Source: Paracentrotus lividus (Eukaryota > Echinodermata > Echinoidea > Camarodonta > Echinidae). Taken from it: a stretch of 64,000 nucleotides of DNA. Within the stretch, counting starts at the first letter, position 1. Every line of letters starts with the position of its first letter. The notes under the pieces are model-generated. The model searched no databases, was not told the DNA's origin, and saw only the letters and a program-made list of their open reading frames with translations. Both the position numbers and the translations under genes were made by a program. Shown piece after piece: positions 54,769 through 64,000 of the stretch. The stretch covers positions 109,222 to 173,221 of the forward strand of contig CALNVZ010000041.1 of the NCBI GenBank assembly GCA_940671915.1, read 5' to 3'.

Positions 54769-55620
54769 AGGGCCTGTCCCACAGAAGGCGATCGTTGTGG
54801 CGACAACCTATCCATGTTAGAACCTGCCAGAATCGTGTCGGAATCGTAGGTGACCGAAGATCATATACTTATCTACGACTCTGTCTACGATAGGCTACGA
54901 CAAGGACTTGCTTCCATGCGAACAATAGACTTACAATAGCTTGTATCCGGTAATACAATAGCCTCGACCTTGGCGCATCTCGCGGCTCGACTTCTCTTGT
55001 CGCAGCTTAAAATCAACCAAAATATGAACTTGCGCACTGTGGCGATCCTTGCGACTGACACAGGCGATCGAGTGTTTTTTTTACCTGACGGCGACCTGTC
55101 GCCTTTAGGTTCGTGATTGTCCTCTCAGTCGCGCATTATAATTTGGGTCGTGAGTGATTTTTGAAAATTTCAAAAATTTGCGGCGACTCTACAGTATCTG
55201 AATGAGAGGCCGACCCTGATTTTGGTAATTGTAGTTGGCGACAAAGATCTTAGCGGCTTAAATTTCACTGGCCTTTCGGTTCAGCGATGCGTGCAACGTA
55301 CGCTGGAGCGCGACAACCTACAACTGGCCGCCGTTCCGCTGTGCTAAACAAGTTCTATCTGGCGACAATCTACGATCATAGCACCTTGTCGCGACAAGAG
55401 AAGACAGGCTACGGTCATTAACGTCAACCAAACTGACGCCGGCTATTGTTTAACTCGTTGAGAAACCAGCGGCGAACAAAATTTTGCTACGTATTTCTTG
55501 GCGACAGACGCGATAATGCACGATCTTATAGGAGATTGGACCTGCGCATAGTGGCGATGGGTACTAAAAAGTAGTTCGTAGGTTGTCGCCACAACGATCG
55601 CCTTCTGTGGGACAGGCCCT
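54769..55620. mobile_element. 852-bp TIR element, GGGCCTGTCCCACAG family, copy 4
   Basis: Ends AGGGCCTGTCCCACAGAAGG and CCTTCTGTGGGACAGGCCCT, with exact TTA on both sides (54766-54768, 55621-55623). Interior matches the copies at 32489-35730. It is inserted in the GAGACGTCTC repeat. Confidence 0.9.
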
Positions 55621-55623
55621 TTA

Positions 55624-56010
55624 CTTCGCGGAGACGTCTCCGCGACAGAATAAAAATCCGTTTCCGCGACGGATAAAAAGCATTAGAGACGTCTCGGAGA
55701 CGTCTCCGCGACACTTTATGAAAAAAGTCTGAAGTAGTCACAAATCCGTCCCCGAAAATCAGGAGACGTCTCCGAGACGTCTCCTAGACGGATTTGGGAC
55801 TACTCCAGATTTTTCTTTTTCATCAAAAGTCGCGGAGACATCTCTGAGACGTCTCGGGGGCGTCTCCTGAATATCGGATACGGATTTGGGACTACTTCAG
55901 ATTTATTCTTTTATATAAATTGTCGCGGAGACGTCTCGGAGACGTCTCTAATACCTTTTATCCGTCGCGGAGACGGATTTTTATTCTGTCACGGAGATGT
56001 CTCCGCGAAG
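55624..56010. repeat. Array of GAGACGTCTC palindromes
   Basis: GAGACGTCTC or one-base variants occur about ten times, alternately as GGAGACGTCTCC and AGAGACGTCTCGG. They alternate with CGCGACGGATAAAAAG and ATTTGGGACTAC words and their inverses. The whole block is built of nested inverted repeats. Confidence 0.8.
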
Positions 56011-56389
56011 TGAGATATAGCTCCCTAGGATCAGCGCTTCTCCTTTTTCAATTAGACGACCCTAGGCCGCTCTGAATTTATTGTGAGCACCCGAAATTCA
56101 AAAGAAACTTGTCATGTCTTTATCAATGCCGCCGAGTGAATCCTAAAATAGCGATCCAACAGTATACACATGCCTTTGTCGGTGTCTTTCATAGACAAAG
56201 TCCTAGCGTATTTAAAATATTATGCTTTACAATGACCAGGAAGTGGCTTTTGAATCTTTTGCCTGTCATTGACCGTATAGAAGAGGGGATTTATGGAGGT
56301 GCTCTATAGATTTGGTGTTTCCCTAAATTTAAGATCGGCTTGGCGCAAAGTTTAAGGTCATTTTGTGTTCTTTCTCCTTTTCCTCTTTT

Positions 56390-56400
56390 CTTATTTATTT

Positions 56401-56437
<37 letters not shown>

Positions 56438-56485
56438 TTATTATTATTATTATTATTATTTTTTTTTTTTTTTATTTTTTTTGGG
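56390..56485. repeat. (TTTA)n(ATT)n(T)n tract
   Basis: Simple sequence followed by a G-run. Confidence 0.95.
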
Positions 56486-57419
56486 GGGGGTGGGGGCCTC
56501 CTTGCGCACCTATACCCATGCCCTCGCCCCCGATTTTAATTCGCGCATTAATATTATCTATTAGGTTCAATGCGCGTTCACCGCCATTTTGGGGCCAGAA
56601 AAATCCCTCCGCGGTAAACGTTCTCGGCATTTCATTCGCGTATTCTGGGGGGGGGGGATTTACGGGCCCCGGGTAGGCTCACTGGGGGCGCCGAAAAGAG
56701 GAGGAAAAAGGACAAAGGAGAGGGGAAAGAGGATGGAAAGAGAGAGAGGAATTAAGAAGGGGGGAAAAGGGGGAGGGGAAAAAGGAGAGAGTAAGGGAAA
56801 GGGGGCGCTAATTTGGTCTTAAATTTAGGGGCGCCAAATCGATCATAAATTTAGAGGGGCGCCGACTGGACCTTAAACTGAGGGGCGTCGAAATGCCTTG
56901 CTCGTTGGGATTTTTTTTAAAATGCCGCTCCATTTGTATAGCCGGGGATCATGATCTCATGCCCCCCCCCCCTGTCCTTAGATATTACTGATATTGAATT
57001 AACACATCCGGTTCAACACACGTTGGGTTGATAATAGCGACTTAATTGGCCGGATGTTTTATATCTTTTGTGTTCATGGAAATAATGGAACCGTCTCGAT
57101 CCGTTGTGCGAAGGTGTGAAATTCGGCGCTTTGAAGATTATCACTATAATGTAAGGGTCGTATCTAATGCGGCGGTCACAACTCGCCGTACCATCGACGT
57201 GCAACTCTCTACGATGGATTTCGTAGAAAATTCGTGCAGCGGAGGTACCTCGCAGGTACAATGCATGTACGACGTGCAGGAAGTTTTTACAATACCCTTA
57301 CTACAGAAACACAGGAATCGCAGAAGTTGACCCAGGACCTGTGCGTGCATTGCACATGCCACGCAAGCTACGTTGATGGCACGTCCCCCGTAGCCTACGA
57401 CAAGTTGTGACCGCCGCAT
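56486..57419. other. GC-rich repeat remnants, no gene
   Basis: GGGGCGCC words recur at 56680-56890 with (GGGA)n-like purine runs. 57040-57330 has a GC-richer stretch with GTAC words. Overlapping frames on both strands carry no recognisable domain. Confidence 0.45.
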
Positions 57420-57770
57420 AACTTCGCGACGGATAAAAAGTATTAGAGACGTCTCCGCGACAGTAATCAAATCTGCAACAGCGCACTTTCAAAGAACTGT
57501 CTCATAGTAGTGTCCGCTACTCATGAAACGTCTAGGAGACGTCTTCGAGACCAATTTTTGAAACTTGTCTTGGAGACGTTTCCAGGACATCTCCAAGACG
57601 TTTCCGCGACGTTTCATGAGTTGCGGAAACTAATTTGAGACGGTTCTTTGAAAGTGCTTTGTTACAGTTTTTGTTACATCGGAGACGTCTCTAATACTTT
57701 TTTTTCCCGTCGCGGAAACGATTCGGTCGTGGAGACGTCTCCGCGAAGGGAAATGCCACCCTAAAACTTT
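57420..57770. repeat. GAGACGTCTC palindrome repeat, second block
   Basis: Same word set as 55624-56010, including CGCGACGGATAAAAAG, ATTAGAGACGTCTCCGCGAC and TGAAACGTCTAGGAGACG. Confidence 0.8.
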
Positions 57771-57794
57771 GAGAAGCAATTGGCAATAATTGAG

Positions 57795-57845
57795 GAGCAG
57801 GGGCCACGGAGCGTTTTTTTTTTTAAGTGGAGGGGCTGAGCGGCA
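57795..57845. repeat. GGGGCCACGGAGCG repeat end, second copy at 63950
   Basis: GGGGCCACGGAGCG then AGTGGAGGGGCTGAGC recurs at 63949-63985 at the edge of the window, followed in both places by a G-run. Confidence 0.7.
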
Positions 57846-60238
57846 AGTTGGAAGGGGGGGGGGGGTGAACAGGATAAATCAGAAATGTATTATAATTTTT
57901 TTCGTTTTTGTACTGACATGTTTGCTGACGAAAGTAGCCCCCCCCCCCCACACACTCCATCCTAGCCCCCTGCTCCGCTGCCAATGAGGAGCACTGTAAT
58001 AATTGTTTAATATATCGCAGTACATACCAAATTTCCAAAATACACGAAATTTATACATTTTTCTGTGTGTTTTGTTTCATATGTATGACTACATCAGTAG
58101 CGTAATGAAAGATATTCTGCCAAAATTCTCAATATAATTTGGTTGTCGTCATAAATAGTAACAAATTATAGGTCTAATAATACATTGTAAACGAATGTTC
58201 GTGTGGAGAGGAAGAAGAAAATGCATTGGATGAAGAGGGAAAGAAAGAAGCTGAAAAGCTAAAAGTAAAATCAGGGAGGGGGGAGGGTGGGCGGTAATCA
58301 TATGAAAACGTTGGGGCTTCTTTCTAGGAAAACCATTTTCACGCACCGATTGTCAATGGAAGGAATGCCCGAAAAACGGGAGTTTTGTTGAATATACTGG
58401 AATAAAAAAAAATCGAGAAGATCATTTACTTAGTTACACAGGTTTTATGAGGGTTAATGTATATAAAACAAGATAAAACCTTGGGAAGAATATTTTTTTA
58501 CCCCTAACCCTCGCGTTTTGAGCTTTAAAATCTCCCATTTTAGTCATTTTTGGGTCGTTTTTCTGTGTGAAAATGATATTTTGGTCAAACAGCAGTCACT
58601 AAAAGCTTTCTGTAAAATTCAGCAGCGCATCGATTTCCTAGTTACGCTGAGTGAAGTAAATATATTAATTTCTCTTTCCAATGATTTTAACTTCTTTGTG
58701 ATTGGTCAATATTTTCCCCCGCGTTTTTGATATCATAAAAAAAAATATCATGATAAAATACTTCGATCCTGACTGCACAGCTTGCACTCTCCTTTTACAC
58801 GGTCTTTATTCAGGGCATTGTTATCGCGATATCGACGGTCAGACGTAGAGAGAGTCTATACCCAGTACACACAATTCCCGTAAGATTCTTTCTGGTCGTT
58901 AGTGCACTGTAGTGGAACTGTGCGTGTTTGGTATAAAATAACACTGTCCTTTTTTATTGTTCACGTTTTCATATGCAATGTCTGTGATTAAACCCAAGCT
59001 TGGGGAGACGTACCCTCCCCTGCCAGACAAAATGAATGAATAAGAAATTGTAAAAGAAACATAAACGTAATAGGCCTAATACAAACAGGGAGACCAAAAA
59101 TAGGGAATGATTAGAATAAAGGTTTTTACAAGTTAGCCCATATTTTATTTATATTTTTATTAACTTATATAAGGGATGGCCAAACAAAAGCAAAAAGCCA
59201 CTAGAACGGTTTTCACTTCACTGTATGGATGTAGTCACCCATGCATTTACAATGCAAACAATAACTCATGCACTAGCTGCCTACTCAATAATACACAGGC
59301 AGAGAAACAGCAACATTTTCAATAAAAACAGCTTTCGAAATTGTCGTTTGGCCAGTGGTAAATATCAATCATTTTTATTCCTAATTGGTCAGTTTCTTCC
59401 TTAGAAAATACCTCGGCAGAAGATCAACTTCTCCTGTTGGAAAAATTGATATAAAAAAAATACAGCGTGTTCAAAGTGATGCTTCTGTGTGATGTGTGTT
59501 ATGACTGGAATTTCTCATGATTGGAATAGATCTTCTTGAATCTTGAATTGTTGCACCCGAAAAAGCTACGTTGACAGCTGTCCAGGGTGGGGTACTAATT
59601 GGCAGTGTGTGAGTGCGTGATGAGTGCAAGTGCAAGATTCAGATAAGGAGAAGTAGATGTTTATAAAATTTCACTATTTTTGAACAAAAAATGTATTGGG
59701 TCGAAAAACAAAGAACAATGTTTCCCACTGGCCATTTAAGTTTTAAAATATTACTCTACCCTGTCTAACACTCGGCTCTGAGCCACACCACCATGAAATA
59801 GCCCATTGTCTAGGGTCTTCCTATTGAAACATGCCCTGTGGAGTATTTTTCCACGGTGGTCATATTAGATCACATACGGTAACATACATGTCAAACCATC
59901 AGTTTTTTTTACTGCCATAAATTGTATCTTTGTATAATCTACTCAATTGTGTTACTATAATCTCATTTTATGTTGATACACACATAGAAAATGTTTGGTA
60001 TGATTTGGTTTAATAAATCAAAGACAAAAGATCCATAAACTTGAGCTTTATTGCATTTTCTGGCTTTGTCTGAAACTTGTAAAAGTGTTCTAGCAGCTCA
60101 TTGGCAATCTGAGACACTCTTTGGGTCATATCTTTGAAACGGAACTTCCAATTGTGATAATTCAAGTACCAAAATGTTTCTTTTAGAATGCTCTATCAAA
60201 TAAGCCTAGCAAAAACAACATAAAAATAACTTAAAATT
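57846..60238. other. No gene seen
   Basis: AT-rich, low in obvious repeats; a few poly-G/C runs near 57860 and 57940. I checked both strands for exon-like open stretches with splice sites and found none that I could support. Confidence 0.5.
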
Positions 60239-60530
60239 TTAGTGGACATCCCTACTTATGTGGTTGTATCTTCGTGGAGACGGGACTACTTTGACATGTT
60301 GAAGGCGGTTGTGAAATTTGTCGCGGAGACGTCTCCGAAACAGAAAAGGGTGTCTCTGGTGAAGGAGAAAAGATATCGGAGACGTCTCTAATACTTTGTT
60401 CCGTCTCAAAGACGCTTTTCGCATCGCGGAGACGTCTCGGAGACATCTCTGCGACGCCCCCGCGACAAATTTCAAAACCGTCTCAAAATAGTCCTAAATC
60501 CGTCTCTGCGAAGAGAGATATCACCATGAA
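60239..60530. repeat. GAGACGTCTC palindrome repeat, third block
   Basis: CGCGGAGACGTCTCCGAAAC, CGGAGACGTCTCTAATACTT and TTCAAAACCGTCTCAAAATAG match the two other blocks. Confidence 0.8.
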
Positions 60531-60948
60531 TAGCGCATAGTTTGCTTATTACAGAAAGGTGGAGAAAAAAAAAATGAATCAAAACTTGAGGGGCTAAACA
60601 TTATTCTATTACGATCCTCTCGTACAGACACAGACTTCTGCTTAGATGTAACATAAACTAAAAGATAGGATCAATCTTACGATTGATATCAATCGTAAGT
60701 CATAGGTTTAACGTGTATTAAAGATACCAATCGTAAGGTCGATAGTATGCCCCTCTATGTTACAGGGCAGCGGACTGTGGGCAAATTATTGTTTTCAATA
60801 TGGCCTGTCCTCATATGATTAAGCAGAGCATTATAGAGTATATAAAAAGAATTAACACAGCGTGTCAATTTAAAAGCGAGATTAAAGCCTTTGATGTAGC
60901 CCTGGGTATTGTCATATAGCCTGGCACGCTCCCCCGTCACAAACACAC

Positions 60949-62092
60949 ATCCCAGCAAACACAAAACGTTTTCAGAACGTTTTAAAAACGTTTTATTCAG
61001 GTCCCGTAGGTCCTCGTCTGAAATGAACGTTTAGAAAACGTTTATATAACGTCCAAGTTGGACTTTCAATTTGTGAAAAAACAATGGTTCCAAAAGAACG
61101 TTTTTAAACGTTCTTTGGACGTTACAAAATGGAACGTTTTAATCAAAACGTTCACAAAACGTTTTATTTGGAACCTTATAACTGAACATATTTTATTGAA
61201 CGTTAATGAACGTTTTTAAAAACGTCCAAATAGGACTTTATGCAAATGAGTGGTAATTTGCATATAATACGTTGGACATATGCAAATAAACGTTTTTAAT
61301 GATTTTTTTTCTATTTAGCAGTAATTAATTCATGCTTTGGTGTTTCGTTTTATTGTAATATTGTTCTGAAACACACATAAAGATAAAAAAACACTAATTC
61401 AGTATGGAATGTACTAACATAACAAAAGAAGTAACAACTAACCATTACAAACGATACTTCAATAAAACTATAAATTTACTGGAGCAATATATAGAGTTAA
61501 ATCCAAATGAATCCCACTCAAGTCTGCCCTTTAAGCATGATTTTTATTGGAGACACTTCACCTCTTAGTGCCATTCCACAATTTGGCCAAGAGCTTGAGG
61601 TGCAAATAATAACATATTTTTATTTATTACATTGTTTACATAAGTTTTTAATAGGTTCTCCAAACGTTCCTATAGACATTCTTAAAACGTTTTTCTGAAC
61701 GTTCCAAAGGTTTTCTGGACGTCCGCAGACCGTTTTGGGAACGTTTTAAAGGTTTTCTGGACGTCCGCAGAACGTCCATGGAACGTTCCAAAGGTTTTTT
61801 AAAGGTTTTCTGGACGTCCGTAGAACGTCCACAGAACGTTGTAAAAGGTTTTTGGACTTTTATAAAGGTTCCGAAGGTTTTCTACAGGTCCTTCAAATTT
61901 TTTCGAAAGGTTCTTTGGGTTTTTAAACGTTTAGAAAACGTTTTCTAAAACGTCCATTTTGGAACGTTTTTATTAACGTCCAAAACCTTCCACAAAAGGA
62001 CGTTTTCTAAACGTTTTGACAAAAACGTCCATAGAACGAACTTGGAACGTTTCTTAAAACGTTTCAGAGAACGTCCAATTGTTAGCTGGGAT
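60949..62092. mobile_element. 1.14-kb TIR element built of AACGTT motifs
   Basis: Ends ATCCCAGCAAACACAAAACG and CCAATTGTTAGCTGGGAT give an imperfect terminal repeat ATCCCAGCWAACA. Both halves are packed with AACGTTTT, GAACGTCC and GGACGTCCGCAGA words; the middle (about 61300-61640) is AT-rich. No target duplication was fixed. No coding capacity. Confidence 0.7.
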
Positions 62093-62399
62093 GGAACCAT
62101 TGATCTGTATTCAGTGCAAACACCCAAACAATTAATTCTGGCGCAGTGTTCTGCCATTCAATGGCCGTAGATGGCATTAGATGTGAGCTATACATGTTTG
62201 CCTTTTTTTATCAGGGAACAAACAAAACGACGGAAGTCTTTTGAAATTGGCCCGCGCTCTTTTCGAACAGAAAATCAAAAGCGCCGCGATAAGGAACGCC
62301 GCACAAAGCGCGCGCGGCCACCGGCGTTCTCGCGCCACGCCGAGGGGTTTTACTTTTGGGAATGTATAATGGTGATGGCGGTAATGAAGATAATAATTT
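62093..62399. other. GC-rich stretch with a basic open frame, not recognised
   Basis: 62215-62345 is GC-rich and codes in one + frame for a very basic run (EQTKRRKSFEIGPRSFR, KRRDKERRTKRARPP). The opposite strand is also open. No family is recognised and I see no splice sites, so I do not call a gene. Confidence 0.3.
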
Positions 62400-63080
62400 T
62401 TTATCTAGTGGGGATGGGGATGCGTATGAAGGTGGTAGGGGTTGGTAGATTTGCTTGGTGATGATGATCATGATCATGATGATGATGATGGCGATGTGAT
62501 GCAGGTGGTGGTTGTGATTATGCCACGATGATAATGAAGATGACGAGGATAAGTGATGTAGGGTGGTGAACAGCACCACCAGCACCACCGCCATCTTCAT
62601 CATTAATTTCATTGCCCTTCGTTCTCATTATACCATGATTTAAGTTAAAGTCAAGTTCTAAAATAAACATTTTTTTAAACATATTTTCTTTAATCTGTCC
62701 AAAGTACCATTGACAAAATTTATTTTGACACAAAATTGTCAAATTTTCATTTCTCTTGAAAAAGAAAACTAAGTAAATTGGGTGACATTCTACAATGACA
62801 TATACAATATCTGTGTTGTTGCTCCCCCTCTCATCCCCTGATTTTAACTGGAACTTTTCCGATCAATCTGAAACTGTGTCTGGTTGCTGTATTGTTATTG
62901 TCCTCTTTTCTCAATTCAGCGTTTACCAGCGTTCTTCTTCCCCCTGCCTCTCCCTACTTTTTTTTTTTGTTTTTTTTTGTTTTTTTGTTTTTTTTTTTTT
63001 TTGGGGGGGGGGGGAGGGATGTTTATTTTCAAATTTGAGGTCAAAGACAATACAAATATAGCTCTACAGTAGAGTGTTTT
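62400..63080. repeat. Arm of the distant inverted repeat (partner 51380-52040)
   Basis: Reverse-complement match to 51380-52040 including the (GAT)n microsatellite (62460-62500) and GACAATACAAATATAGCTCT at its right end. T- and G-runs at 62957-63015 differ in length from the partner. Confidence 0.8.
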
Positions 63081-64000
63081 TTTTTTTTTTTTTTGCGAAC
63101 ACAGTGGCCCGTATTCTGTTACGGGTTTTAGAGTTGTGCTGTCGCACGAAAATAGTAAGGTAATGAAACGAGAATGCAACTCTGATTTGCACGCTTCTCT
63201 ATGAAGCGTCAGTGAAGCGTGCGTCTAATCGTACGAAAGTAGATTGGGATGACGTCATTCGGGATCAGACTTGTACAAGCATTTGTAAAGAATTCTAAAC
63301 TAGGGGCATAGGTTGTTTTGAATTTGATATGGCTTTGCGAGTTTTATGTCGGAGGAAGCTAATTTATCAATTTTCTCGTTAACTTGAAGTTAAAGGTTGT
63401 TAAAACTTTGTTTAAGAATTAGGTGCATTATAGACCTGTCCGCAACGATTAGATTAATTGCATGTTAATCATAAAAAATGACACTTCCGACACGATTGAA
63501 GTATAAGTTTGACCTGACTAATGCCAGCCTGACACTTGCACGAATTTGGGTTTGCGCCCTGTCCCACAATGTGGAGTATCACTGCGTGTCATTTAGTGGC
63601 ATGCAGTCTGATTTTGTTCATGTCGAATTTACGAATAGTTCACTACATGCGTAAACATCAGGGCACGCATATCACGTCATGTTTACGCCATATTTGCGCA
63701 TTGTTCACGCATTGGTATTAATTTCCACGACTGCCTGCGGAGAACACTTTATTTCATTTTTTTTTTTTTTTGATCACGGGACTTGTTCATGTATTTCGCT
63801 AATAATATAATTGAAAACTATTCGCTCTTGCTTCTTCTTCTTTTTCTCGAGTCCTGTCTCTCAATTTTTGTTTATTTGTGAATTAGAATTTGATTCAGAC
63901 TCTGCCCATTAGATACTGAACGCAGACGATCTCATTAGGCAAAACAGGGGCCACGGAGCGATTTTGAGAGTGGAGGGGCTGAGCCAGCTTGGGGGGGGGG
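63081..64000. other. No gene seen; window edge
   Basis: Sequence without recognised domain or element until the GGGGCCACGGAGCG repeat end at 63949, which runs off the window with a G-run. Confidence 0.5.

Overview
The window reads as invertebrate deuterostome nuclear DNA, most likely an echinoderm such as a sea urchin. This rests on small phase-1 exons coding for EGF, CUB-like, SRCR, WSC and sushi domains, on a very high density of short terminal-inverted-repeat (TIR) elements, and on several non-LTR retrotransposons. The species is inferred, not proven. There is no sign of prokaryotic gene organisation; almost every long open frame is either a retrotransposon or an artefact of tandem repeats.

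Host genes. The clearest gene runs on the + strand from a signal-peptide exon at 26500 to at least 48620. Its seven recognised exons (26500-26575, 27100-27414, 44480-44719, 47273-47350, 47665-47904, 48093-48305, 48573-48620) are all joined in phase 1. They give about 403 residues: signal peptide, CUB-like domain, SRCR domain split over two exons, WSC domain, sushi/CCP domain and a Ser/Thr-rich linker. No stop or polyadenylation exon was found, so the 3' end lies beyond what I can recognise. An orphan calcium-binding EGF exon lies upstream at 17620-17754. Weaker candidates are a first exon at 4992-5088, a tiny two-exon gene at 12437-12730 and a possible terminal coding segment at 44348-44443.

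Layout. 1-4340: tandem satellites (13-bp and about 40-bp units) and a 25-N gap whose two flanks repeat the same 1.5 kb, an unmerged contig overlap. 4340-9330: duplicated repeat units, one carrying an inserted element with an 8-bp target duplication. 9330-20500: foldback and duplicated repeats around the EGF exon. 20588-24374: a decayed R4/Dong-type retrotransposon lying between two (ATT)n tracts. 24494-25332 and 29138-29978: two roughly 840-bp TIR elements of one family. 30015-32130: a retroelement that lost its reverse transcriptase. 32489-35730: three copies of an 850-bp TIR element, one holding elements nested two deeper. 37708-41470: a nearly complete L2/CR1-like element. 41630-42352: one TIR element inside another. 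45370-47035: another CR1-like reverse transcriptase. 49558-63080: hairpin and foldback elements, including a foldback whose left arm carries two insertions that are missing from its right arm, arrays of the palindrome GAGACGTCTC, and a 1.14-kb element built from AACGTT motifs.

How it fits together. The CUB-to-SRCR intron (17 kb) has absorbed most of the mobile elements, while the SRCR-WSC-CCP exons stay compact. The encoded protein looks like a secreted or cell-surface mosaic scavenger-receptor-like molecule. The rest of the window mainly records successive transposon insertions, several with clean target duplications and matching empty sites inside the window.
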